The notes under the pieces: generated by a model
The model's database searches: none
Told to the model about the DNA's origin: nothing
What the model saw: only the letters and a program-made list of their open reading frames with translations
In this document: one piece after another, positions 6,017 to 13,106 of the stretch
Position numbering within the stretch: the first letter of the stretch is position 1
Layout of the letters: each line of letters starts with the position of its first letter
From: CAG-1031 sp964391735
GTDB taxonomy: Bacteria > Bacteroidota > Bacteroidia > Bacteroidales > Muribaculaceae
DNA length: 13,106 nt
Assembly: GCA_964391735.1 (NCBI GenBank)
Contig: CAYMNF010000055.1
Location: 1 to 13,106, forward strand
Direction: 5' to 3'
Made by a program: the position numbers and the translations under genes

Positions 6017-6976
6017 TCAGTAACCGAAGTTTACATTGTCGATGTAGAAGGTAAGACCGGGGGTGCCGACATAAGGCTCGCCGCTACCGGCCGAAAACTG
6101 CACAAGGGCGTGTGTGGGAACGGCATCGGGGCTGTCCCATCCCTCCTCAATCACGGGTACCATTTTCCCCTTTGAGTTTCGGGCATAGTAGGCATTTTTG
6201 CCGGTGCGCAAGGCAAGGACAGAGGCATCGTAGCCGGGTTTGCCCGTGGGGTCACCGTAAATGAGCGGCAGAGCATGGCCGTTTACCCAGCCGGTGCCCT
6301 GATTGAACTTTTGCGACGCGGATGCCACACGCTTGGCATGGATATTTCCTTGGGCATCCTCCCATCGGCGCTGCAGCATCACGAACACCACGGGTTTGTC
6401 AGCGCCCTGAAGAGTCTTTTTGCTACCGAAGCCGGACGCTTTGATGCGGGTGTTGGTGGCCGGTTTCTCAATGGCATAGTCAAATACCAACGCCTGGGGA
6501 CGACCGGTGAAGGGCACGCCCATTTCCATCTTCTGATACGGGTTGCTGGTTGATGTAATGGGTTCAATCATTCGGCCGAAGAACAGAGTTCCGGCAACCA
6601 TTACATCCATATTGATAAGTCCCAGGACCTTTACGGTCTCAATCTCAGAGGCCAACTTGGCACATTTACCGTGGCCGGCGCGGGTAGCGGGATACACGGC
6701 GTTTGAGCCCTTGGTGATACCCTTGACCTTGGCATAAACGTTACTGGTGGCCCAGGGGGTGCCACCACCGGGGATGTATGCTTTGTTGCCGACGATGCTT
6801 TGCGTGGGGCCAACCTCATACAGCGTTTTTGTCTTGCCGCCAATGATTTTGCTCTCGTTGATCTGGCGTGTTACCCAATTGTCCATGTTGCCGAACTTTA
6901 CCGCTTGCAGTGTATAAGCCGACGCAACCGATGCACAAAGTATCAGGCTGAAAATAACGCAAAAGGTCTTTTTCAT
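6017..6976 (-). CDS. Secreted PCMD (putative carbohydrate metabolism domain) protein
   Basis: This 319-residue protein has a clear signal peptide, residues 1-20, ending in VASA with cleavage before Tyr21. Cys14 is not in a lipobox because Leu precedes it, so it is a soluble or surface protein rather than a lipoprotein. The rest fits the PCMD family found in Bacteroidota exported proteins: W74-W75-type strands early, AKLAS (106-110), AGTLFFGRM (128-136), GVPFTGRPQAL (153-163), and the closing strand LTFYIDNVNFGY (308-319). The family is a beta-sandwich seen at the ends of cell-surface proteins; the name reflects genomic context and no reaction is established. It is here almost a stand-alone domain. 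It has its own promoter and terminator, so it is transcribed alone. A glycan-binding or surface structural role is plausible but unproven. Confidence 0.75.
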   Translation of the reverse strand: MKKTFCVIFSLILCASVASAYTLQAVKFGNMDNWVTRQINESKIIGGKTKTLYEVGPTQSIVGNKAYIPGGGTPWATSNVYAKVKGITKGSNAVYPATRAGHGKCAKLASEIETVKVLGLINMDVMVAGTLFFGRMIEPITSTSNPYQKMEMGVPFTGRPQALVFDYAIEKPATNTRIKASGFGSKKTLQGADKPVVFVMLQRRWEDAQGNIHAKRVASASQKFNQGTGWVNGHALPLIYGDPTGKPGYDASVLALRTGKNAYYARNSKGKMVPVIEEGWDSPDAVPTHALVQFSAGSGEPYVGTPGLTFYIDNVNFGY

Positions 6977-7006
6977 CTCTACAATTCTTCACTAAAGATT
7001 CACCTG

Positions 7007-7038
7007 CAAAGTTACATACTTTTTCCCGGAAAGGAAAA
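7007..7038 (-). promoter_or_regulatory. Promoter of the PCMD gene
   Basis: On the minus strand the -7 box TAACTTTG (7007-7014) is a perfect TAnnTTTG. The -33 position 20 nt upstream reads TTTT (7035-7038), three of four matches to TTTG. Transcription should begin near 7000, leaving a leader of about 25 nt before the ATG at 6976. The promoter starts only a few bases past the stop codon of the upstream lipoprotein gene. Confidence 0.6.
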
Positions 7039-7042
7039 GTGC

Positions 7043-8440
7043 CTACATGGCGGGTGGCACAAACTCAAACGCGCCCAAAGCCGGAGCATCGGCACGAGGG
7101 GTGCCATAGAAGTCAACCGACCACCCGTTCATGGCATTGAACACACCACCCTGCCCTATTGCCGGGCTGTCGGGTTTCAGGCGGTAATCAAAGATATATT
7201 CGTCGCGCACGGTGTAGTACAACGGGTCCTTATCCCAGATGCAATTGGTGAAATGCTCGTCATCAGTACCGGCGCTCTTAAACAGGCATCTGTTTACCCA
7301 CACGTCGGTATCGTCCAGCACAGAGGCGTTGAAGTCGGTACCCAAGCCGTAGAAAACGCAGTTCTCAAACCGTGCTGACATCAGGGGGAGAGTGCAATCA
7401 GGCTGTCGTGACTTCTCGTTGTAGTGTGTCAGGGTAACTGCAGGATGCGCAATGGCCGAAAAGAGGTAATAGTTAGCGACGGTGACGTTGGTCATGTTGA
7501 TATTGCCACCACATAGCAGCAGGGGTGCTTGCCCGGCATCGCTGAACTCAGTGCCTACGGCGATGATGTCACTGAAGTAGCCTGTGAAGGCAAACCCATT
7601 GCTGTTGCGTATGCGACAGTTCACCAGCTCGATGCCCTTTCCGTTAACATTCTGCACAGAGTCAGCCATCACACCCTCGGTCATGTTCTTTATGACAGTG
7701 TGTGAGAGCTTGCTGCCGCCGGCGCCGCTGAAGAAAGTAAGGCCACCCCACTGTCCCGACATCACATCAAAGGGGATGTCGGCAACGACATTGTCCTTAC
7801 GGTCACCGGTCATCACCACGGGTTGTTCAGGGGTGCCGTTGGTGAGCAACCTGCCGCGCACGTTGAAGTGTGCACCGGCATGGAACAGCATTTCAACACC
7901 GGCGTCAATAGTGAGGGTGGCACCGGGGGCCACGACTAACGAGTCAACAATTTGCTTGGGCACACCGGCACGCCACACGGTGTCACGTTCAATCACCACA
8001 CCCTTCATAACCTGGACATCCAGGCCCGTTGCAGCGAGCACCACCGAGCGTGTGCCGCCGTTGGTGACGAAGTCAACAGTGCCGGTAACACGGGTTATAC
8101 CCTCACTTTTGGGGACAGTGGCCTCAACCATCACATAAATTGAGTCGTTGGGACGAATCTCAATATTTTGAAAGGATGAGCCCGAGGTACCGTCCACATT
8201 GATGCGGAAAGTTTGGCCCTGGTTATCCCGCAACGAGATGTTGCTGATATTTATAATCTTGTCATGACGGTTATACACCATGAACTTGGCGGTGGGGGTA
8301 ACTTGTCCCTTGAATACCTCGCCCAGGTCAAGAGTGTCAACCGAGAAAACAGGTTGGTCATTAGGGGATGATGACACGCCATCCTCGATACAGGAGGACA
8401 GGAGAAAAGCAGTCATCAAAATTATCAGAAAATACTTCAT
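7043..8440 (-). CDS. Surface-type lipoprotein with Ig-like domain and right-handed beta-helix
   Basis: This 465-residue lipoprotein has signal peptide and lipobox LSSC, with lipidated Cys17. The acidic pair Glu-Asp just after the Cys (CIED) resembles the Bacteroidota signal that sends lipoproteins to the outer face of the outer membrane. Residues about 30-145 look like an Ig-like/DUF1573-type beta domain (LDLGEVFKGQ, FMVYNRHD). Residues about 150-420 look like a right-handed parallel beta-helix of the pectate-lyase-like kind (GATLTIDAGVEM, QWGGLTFF, IKNMTEGV, FENCVFYG). The end, with DYRLKPDSPAIGQG (418-431), DFYGTPR (443-449) and LGAFEF (455-460), fits the choice-of-anchor Q module. No catalytic residues could be assigned. 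It lies 67 bp downstream of the PorW/SprE-like gene on the same strand, and no promoter was recognised in the gap, so co-transcription is likely. Role is probably adhesion or glycan binding (inference). Confidence 0.85.
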   Translation of the reverse strand: MKYFLIILMTAFLLSSCIEDGVSSSPNDQPVFSVDTLDLGEVFKGQVTPTAKFMVYNRHDKIINISNISLRDNQGQTFRINVDGTSGSSFQNIEIRPNDSIYVMVEATVPKSEGITRVTGTVDFVTNGGTRSVVLAATGLDVQVMKGVVIERDTVWRAGVPKQIVDSLVVAPGATLTIDAGVEMLFHAGAHFNVRGRLLTNGTPEQPVVMTGDRKDNVVADIPFDVMSGQWGGLTFFSGAGGSKLSHTVIKNMTEGVMADSVQNVNGKGIELVNCRIRNSNGFAFTGYFSDIIAVGTEFSDAGQAPLLLCGGNINMTNVTVANYYLFSAIAHPAVTLTHYNEKSRQPDCTLPLMSARFENCVFYGLGTDFNASVLDDTDVWVNRCLFKSAGTDDEHFTNCIWDKDPLYYTVRDEYIFDYRLKPDSPAIGQGGVFNAMNGWSVDFYGTPRADAPALGAFEFVPPAM

Positions 8441-8507
8441 ACCCCATAAACGCCCAAACAGCCGGTATATTGCGTTGTACCGTACTGTTTAAGAAGCTTT
8501 AAGAACC

Positions 8508-11500
8508 TTAGTCATCAAGCAGGGGGTCATCCCCCTCAGAACCATCCGGCTCAACCACGGGCACAGGGGCCGGGGCAGGAACGACTTGTGCCGGCACAGG
8601 AGAGGGGGCAGCAACCGGAGCCGGTGTCGGTTCGGGTTGAGGAGTCGGTTCGGGCTCAGGCTCGGGAGTCGGAGTAGGCTCGGACTCAACGTGTACGGCA
8701 GGGAGTTCGTCCTCCTCATCAATCAGCTCGGGAAGGGGATTTTCACGATGAGACTCCTCGCCGGCTTCCTTGACCTCTTGCGGCGAGGCATACTCAGCCT
8801 CGGGGAGAACGGCGATATGGGTCGTTTGCAGGGAGTGCTCGTCAAGCCACGTGAAGTATTGGTCGAAGGTAGCTCCATACTGCAACATCAACTTGAGGTT
8901 ATCCTCGCTGATAACAACCGGTCGCACCTGTGGAGGTAGAACACCTGAGGGTTCAATCATACTGCGATAGCGCATAACCTGGGCCTCGTTGTCAAACCCT
9001 CGGATAATCAGCAGGCCGAGTTCACCAAACGTCATGGGCTCCAAGTCAAAGTCCCGAACAGTGAAGTTGTTGAAGTTGAAACTTGCAACATTGTATATCA
9101 ATGCGTTGGCCGGAACGGTCTTAAGGTCATACAGCAACACCAGGGTCTGGGGCTTTGAGGGCTGGTAGGTAAACTCAAGGGGGCCATTTGCGTTGTCCGA
9201 GCCGACGGTGTCGGTAGACAACCTTATCTCCCACAACATGCCGCGGGTATTGCTTACACCGGCGTGCAGCTCTCGGCCGGCCGCCATACCCTTAAGCCAC
9301 GATGAGGAGAGGGGCGTCATTTCAGTGTCGGGATACCTCTCAAGCATCTCCTTGAGAACGCGGTTGAACTCCTCGGGCCGATTCTCGGTAACATAGGCCA
9401 GGGCGTCGATAAACATCAGACGGGGCATAAGGGGGCTGAGGGGATACTCACGCATCATCTCCTTGTATGCCCGGTGTACATCGCTGTTGCGGTTGGCCAT
9501 ATAGTCGGTTAACGCACGGTCATACATGGCCTCCTGATTCTGTTCCATCCGTTTCAGTTTCTCCAGATAATCTGGGTCAACCATTGCCTGACCGTATCGG
9601 CTATCAGGGAACTCCTGCAGAATCATGCGGCGCCATTTCTCAGCCTCGGCTACATCGCCGGCACGCATGTACATCAGGTACAGGTCATAATACGTGTCCA
9701 GGCGATAAATATTATCGGGGTAGTCCTTCAAAAGGCGGTCATACTCGATGCGGGCACCCTCAACATCAAAGAGTTTGTTCTTGAGGATGGCACCCATGTT
9801 ATACAGGCCCTCCTGAATGACGTCGTGTGAGGTCTGTTTTTCCTCGTCGGTGAAGGGTATTTGCTGCAGATAATACTCGGGGTTGTGGGGGTCATCGGCA
9901 CCCTCCTTGGGTGCTTCTTTTGCGTCATCAGCGGCTGCATCGTTGTCAGCGGCATTCTCGGCATCTTCGTCGTTTTCTGCGTCTGCCTCAAAGTCACTCA
10001 TTGAGAAGGATGCCTTGTTGCGACGTCGCCAGTCATCCTCAAGTTTACGTGACCCCCATTTTTTCTGGAACTCGGTTTTCCCGGCGTTGCGCGTACCGGT
10101 GTTATAGAAGTACCATGAGTCATCGGTGTTGAGGTTGAAAGACGCCGGGGCATTCTTGTTGGAGAGTTGGTTGCCGCGGGCGCTCTCGCGGGCCTCATGT
10201 TCGGCAAGCCGGGCCTCCTCCTCAGCTTTCTTCTCCTCCTCCTTCAGTTTCTTGATGATGTCGTTGATCACCTGCATGCGTTCAGCCTCAGGCATAGCGG
10301 CCAGGCGCAAAAGCGAGTCTTGCAGAACCACGTTGCCGGAGTAGACGGCGAGCTCATCCAACACGTCAGAACGCTTTTTAAGCTCCTTGTAATTGGGGTA
10401 ATCCTCAGGTAGCTGCGGGATAGCCTCGGCATAACAAGGTTGAGCAAGGTCGTAACGATGCTGCTTGAAGTATAACTCGCCCAACACAGCCTGTGAGATT
10501 GCCTTCTCAATACCGTTGCGGGTTGATTTCTCGGCGGCAAGTTTATAATTGGCAATAGCGTTAGTGGTGTCCCCGCGGCTGAGGTACAGGTTGCCGATGG
10601 CGTAATATATTTGGTCAAGATACTCCTTGTTGCGGTCATACTTTGCCATACGTTTCAGGGCGTTGACCTCAGGGGTGATATTGGAGCCGCTGTATACCTC
10701 GCTTTGCTTGATACGCGCGTTGAACTTAGTGCGATAGTCAGCATTTGAGGCACCCCCGGCCTTTGCAAAAGCGGCATAGGCTTGTTCCTTGCGCCCCAAA
10801 GCTGAATTGAGCTGCCCCAAGAGAAAATTGAGACGTACCTTTTGTGAACCGGACGCATATTTAGCCGCCTCCACAACATGCGGGATTGCCTGTTCATACT
10901 CCTTTCTTCCCAGAAGGACATCGGCCGATGCCAAGGCATAAAGCTCCTTTAACGTCTTGGAGTCAAGTTCCTCAGGTTTTATGCGCCGAAGAATCTGCTC
11001 AGCCTCAAACAGCCAATCCATATTTGCGTATGCGCGTGCCTGCCACAGTCGCGCCTCAAGTTGTGTGCGCGGCAACCATGTAAACTGCTTGTCGATATAG
11101 TGCATGGTGGCAGCGGCACCCGACATATCGCCGTTATAGAACTGAGAGCGACCCATCATCAACCAGGCGTTGTGCAGAAAGGGGTTATATTCCCCGCGCT
11201 TCATCCACGCCTTGGTCTCGGGGGTTTGTTTGCCACCCTTCTTCTTAGGACGTTTTTTTATTGACCGCAACTGTATCGCTTTCTGGGCCTTCTCAATCGA
11301 GCGGTCAAAAGACCCCTCGGGCTGCGGAGCCTTGGGGTTGGAGCGAGCCTCGGCGGGATGCACATACAGGCGCTGTGTGTAGTCGTCCTGATACTTGCTC
11401 TCCATATCCTTGAGCGTCTGCTTGAAGTGCTCATCCCCGTTATAGTAGATGTTGTATCGGGTTATAAATGCCTGATAGTTACGCGTCCACGCAGTATTGC

Positions 11501-11591
11501 GTTTGTTAGAGCATGATGACAGCAACCCGGTGATTACCAGCAAGGCAACCACAAGGACAGGTATCAGACGACGCAGACGCATACTGTTCAT
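8508..11591 (-). CDS. PorW/SprE-like TPR lipoprotein (type IX secretion family)
   Basis: This protein has 1027 residues from the ATG at 11591; a TTG at 11594 and an ATG at 11582 are also in frame. Lipobox LSSC gives lipidated Cys27. The following residues SNKRNT are basic, not acidic, which fits retention on the periplasmic side. The first 100 residues (WTRNYQAFITRYNIYYNG) match the start of PorW/SprE proteins, which support the type IX secretion machine and gliding in Bacteroidota. TPR-like helical pairs span about 140-420 (AWLMMGRSQFYNGD, IYYAIGNLYLSRGD, LGELYFKQHRYD). A charged coiled coil lies at about 443-472. Family-like WYFYN (493-497) and KKWGSRKLEDDWR (510-522) follow, then an acidic linker (533-567), more TPR-like helices, and a Pro/Glu-rich tail (about 969-1014). 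Homologues also occur in Bacteroidales lacking a full type IX system, so the role here is inferred. It is divergent from the fumarase gene; no clear promoter was found for it in 11592-11704. Confidence 0.82.
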   Translation of the reverse strand: MNSMRLRRLIPVLVVALLVITGLLSSCSNKRNTAWTRNYQAFITRYNIYYNGDEHFKQTLKDMESKYQDDYTQRLYVHPAEARSNPKAPQPEGSFDRSIEKAQKAIQLRSIKKRPKKKGGKQTPETKAWMKRGEYNPFLHNAWLMMGRSQFYNGDMSGAAATMHYIDKQFTWLPRTQLEARLWQARAYANMDWLFEAEQILRRIKPEELDSKTLKELYALASADVLLGRKEYEQAIPHVVEAAKYASGSQKVRLNFLLGQLNSALGRKEQAYAAFAKAGGASNADYRTKFNARIKQSEVYSGSNITPEVNALKRMAKYDRNKEYLDQIYYAIGNLYLSRGDTTNAIANYKLAAEKSTRNGIEKAISQAVLGELYFKQHRYDLAQPCYAEAIPQLPEDYPNYKELKKRSDVLDELAVYSGNVVLQDSLLRLAAMPEAERMQVINDIIKKLKEEEKKAEEEARLAEHEARESARGNQLSNKNAPASFNLNTDDSWYFYNTGTRNAGKTEFQKKWGSRKLEDDWRRRNKASFSMSDFEADAENDEDAENAADNDAAADDAKEAPKEGADDPHNPEYYLQQIPFTDEEKQTSHDVIQEGLYNMGAILKNKLFDVEGARIEYDRLLKDYPDNIYRLDTYYDLYLMYMRAGDVAEAEKWRRMILQEFPDSRYGQAMVDPDYLEKLKRMEQNQEAMYDRALTDYMANRNSDVHRAYKEMMREYPLSPLMPRLMFIDALAYVTENRPEEFNRVLKEMLERYPDTEMTPLSSSWLKGMAAGRELHAGVSNTRGMLWEIRLSTDTVGSDNANGPLEFTYQPSKPQTLVLLYDLKTVPANALIYNVASFNFNNFTVRDFDLEPMTFGELGLLIIRGFDNEAQVMRYRSMIEPSGVLPPQVRPVVISEDNLKLMLQYGATFDQYFTWLDEHSLQTTHIAVLPEAEYASPQEVKEAGEESHRENPLPELIDEEDELPAVHVESEPTPTPEPEPEPTPQPEPTPAPVAAPSPVPAQVVPAPAPVPVVEPDGSEGDDPLLDD
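8550..8687 (-). repeat. Degenerate Pro-Glu/Pro-Thr/Pro-Ala repeat tract in the TPR lipoprotein tail
   Basis: The codons here encode alternating Pro with Glu, Thr, Gln, Ala and Val over about 46 residues, seen in DNA as imperfect copies of CTCGGGAGTCGG-like units. Such X-Pro tracts are stiff and extended, as in TonB-type periplasm-spanning linkers. The final residues after it are acidic (EGDDPLLDD). Confidence 0.75.
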
Positions 11592-11645
11592 CAAAACTTA
11601 AACGGCACCGTGCCCCGCTTTATTGCCCGGCAGTCCAATATCAAT

Positions 11646-11676
11646 TTTGCACATTTAATGATATTGAGTAATTTTG
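11646..11676 (+). promoter_or_regulatory. Perfect Bacteroidota promoter of the fumarase gene
   Basis: TTTG (11646-11649), a 19-nt spacer, and TAATTTTG (11669-11676) match the consensus exactly. Transcription should start near 11683, giving a leader of about 22 nt before the ATG at 11705. The leader is A-rich (ACCAAACAAACGT), as expected for a well-translated Bacteroidota gene. Confidence 0.75.
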
Positions 11677-11704
11677 AAGCGAAATCCTATAACCAAACAA
11701 ACGT

Positions 11705-13106
11705 ATGGCAACCAAACCCTTCAAATATCAGGAAATGTTCCCGCTGGGTCCTGACAAAACTGAATATTACCACCTGACAAGCGACTACGTAAAGGTTGAG
11801 AACTGGGGTGGACATGAGTTTCTGGTGATCGACCCGGAGGCCCTGCGTGTTCTGGCCCGCCAGTGCACACACGACAACTCATTTATGTTGCGCCGAGAGC
11901 ATAATGAGATGGTGGCAAAAATATTGCGAGACCCCGAGGCCTCTGAGAATGACAAGTTCGTGGCCCTGACGATGTTGCGCAATGCCGACGTTGCCGCCAA
12001 GGGAGTTCTGCCGTTTTGCCAAGACACGGGCACGGCCATTATCCACGGCGAGAAAGGCCAGGCAGTGTGGACCGGTGCCAATGATGAGGAATACCTGAGC
12101 CACGGCGTGTATGACACCTATACCACCGACAACCTGCGCTACTCACAGAACGCCCCCCTCACCATGTATGATGAGGTTAACACCGGGTGCAACCTGCCGG
12201 CACAAATTGACATTCACGCTACCGAGGGCGGCGAATATAAATTCTTGTTTGTAGCAAAAGGAGGTGGCTCGGCCAACAAGTCATATCTTTTCCAGGAGAC
12301 CAAAGCTATCCTCAACCCCAAAACCCTTGTGCCTTTCCTGATTGAGAAGATGAAGAGCCTGGGCACTGCAGCTTGTCCGCCCTATCATATTGCTATTGTA
12401 ATTGGCGGTACATCAGCCGAGAAGAACCTTGAGGTTGTTAAAAAGGCATCGGTCAAGTATCTCGACGAGTTACCCGACCATGGCAACGAGCTCGGGCACG
12501 CCTTCCGTGACAAGAAACTGGAGGAGGAGTTGCTTGAAGCCACCCGCCAGATAGGCCTTGGCGCACAGTTCGGCGGCAAGTATTTCGCCCATGACATTCG
12601 CGTTATACGCATGCCGCGCCACGGTGCCTCATGCCCGGTGGGCATTGGCGTCAGCTGCTCGGCCGACCGCAACATCAAGGCCAAGATAAATCGCGATGGT
12701 ATCTGGATTGAGAAACTTGACACAAATCCCGCTGAACTGATCCCCGAAGAGTACCGCAAAGAGAAAGAGGGTGAAGTGGTGAAAATAGACCTTAACCGTC
12801 CGATGGAGGAGGTGCTTAAGGAGCTGAGCAAATACCCGGTGTCGACCCGTCTGTCGCTCAATGGCACCATCATTGTAGGCCGCGATATTGCACATGTCAA
12901 GATCAAGGAGCGTCTGGATGCCGGCGAGCCTATGCCTCAATACCTCAAAGACCACCCCATTTACTATGCCGGACCGGCAAAGAAACCGGCCGAACTGCCC
13001 TCAGGATCCTTCGGTCCCACCACCGCCGGGCGTATGGACCCCTATGTTGACCAGTTCCAGGCTGCCGGAGGCTCAATGGTGATGATTGCCAAGGGTAACC
13101 GCTCAC
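11705..13106 (+). CDS. fum: Fumarate hydratase class I, [4Fe-4S]-dependent (3' end outside window)
   Basis: The open frame runs from ATG 11705 off the end of the window: 467 residues of an expected 545 or so. Class I fumarase interconverts fumarate and L-malate in the cytoplasm. In anaerobic Bacteroidales it works in the branch that leads through fumarate to succinate and propionate. The three cluster ligands are Cys105 (LPFCQDTGT), Cys224 (TAACPPYH) and Cys318 (GVSCSADRN). Their spacing, 119 and 94, matches characterised class I enzymes, and the numbering equals that I recall for E. coli FumA. Active-site counterparts visible are Asp107, Arg145, His306, Thr439, Arg443 and Lys463. The N-terminal domain is complete and most of the swivelling C-terminal domain is present. 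Codon use (GCC, GGC, CTG, CGC) suggests good expression, and the promoter at 11646-11676 is perfect. The truncation is the window edge, not a mutation. Confidence 0.97.
   Translation, partial: MATKPFKYQEMFPLGPDKTEYYHLTSDYVKVENWGGHEFLVIDPEALRVLARQCTHDNSFMLRREHNEMVAKILRDPEASENDKFVALTMLRNADVAAKGVLPFCQDTGTAIIHGEKGQAVWTGANDEEYLSHGVYDTYTTDNLRYSQNAPLTMYDEVNTGCNLPAQIDIHATEGGEYKFLFVAKGGGSANKSYLFQETKAILNPKTLVPFLIEKMKSLGTAACPPYHIAIVIGGTSAEKNLEVVKKASVKYLDELPDHGNELGHAFRDKKLEEELLEATRQIGLGAQFGGKYFAHDIRVIRMPRHGASCPVGIGVSCSADRNIKAKINRDGIWIEKLDTNPAELIPEEYRKEKEGEVVKIDLNRPMEEVLKELSKYPVSTRLSLNGTIIVGRDIAHVKIKERLDAGEPMPQYLKDHPIYYAGPAKKPAELPSGSFGPTTAGRMDPYVDQFQAAGGSMVMIAKGNRS

Noticed and set aside
7018..7039. CTTTTTCC...GGAAAAG inverted repeat after the beta-helix gene stop, possible terminator
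   Set aside because: The stem is A/T-dominated with a bulge, no U tract follows on the minus strand, and it overlaps the PCMD promoter.
6800..7378. 192-residue open frame on the + strand
   Set aside because: It is antisense to the PCMD and beta-helix genes, crosses their promoter and stop, and its translation shows no family features.
8586..8939. Arg/Gly-rich + strand frame opposite the Pro/Glu tail
   Set aside because: Its composition is the reverse-strand image of the Pro/Glu codons and it has no plausible start context.
11592..11700. TAAATGTG and TAAGTTTT as -7 boxes for the PorW/SprE-like gene
   Set aside because: Each deviates from the consensus and has no TTTG at 19-21 nt upstream; the second also lies too close to the start codon.

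Overview
The window looks like a chromosomal segment from the Bacteroidota, most likely a gut Bacteroidales (Muribaculaceae/Prevotellaceae-like). Several lines support this. The promoters fit the Bacteroidota consensus TTTG-N19/20-TAnnTTTG, with perfect copies before the Fic gene and the fumarase gene. The protein families are typical of this group: PorW/SprE-like TPR lipoprotein, PCMD protein, choice-of-anchor-Q beta-helix lipoprotein, starch-degrading enzyme with CBM26 and SusE-like modules and a type IX secretion-like tail. Base composition is moderate, and most genes favour GCC, GGC, CTG and CGC codons. The species cannot be fixed from the sequence alone.

Layout. (1) 191-895 (+): a small anchored envelope protein of unknown function, converging on (2) msrAB (915-1853, -), a fused methionine sulfoxide reductase A/B. 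(3) A 151-bp divergent region carries a perfect 11-bp inverted repeat directly against a perfect promoter, followed by a Fic-family protein with an N-terminal inhibitory motif and a C-terminal winged helix (2005-3120, +). The promoter geometry predicts an almost leaderless mRNA. (4) A strong bidirectional terminator (3178-3213) separates Fic from a secreted multi-module GH13 alpha-amylase (3237-5771, -) with its own promoter. (5) A secreted PCMD protein (6017-6976, -) has its own promoter and terminator. (6) A surface-type beta-helix lipoprotein (7043-8440, -) lies 67 bp downstream of a large PorW/SprE-like TPR lipoprotein (8508-11591, -), possibly in one operon. (7) Divergent from these is a class I [4Fe-4S] fumarase (from 11705, +), which runs off the window after about 467 of roughly 545 residues.

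How they fit together. Fumarase (reductive/oxidative C4 pathway) and MsrAB (repair of oxidised methionine) are housekeeping. The middle of the window is an envelope and secretion block: a starch-degrading enzyme with a type IX-like C-terminal tail, two further exported proteins, and a lipoprotein of the family that serves the type IX secretion machine. The amylase is not next to susC/susD genes, so it is an orphan rather than part of a visible polysaccharide-utilisation locus. The most unusual items are the Fic control region, the amylase's CBM26 module nested inside a split SusE-like domain, and the uncharacterised protein at 191-895. No RNA genes, mobile elements or CRISPR arrays were seen.
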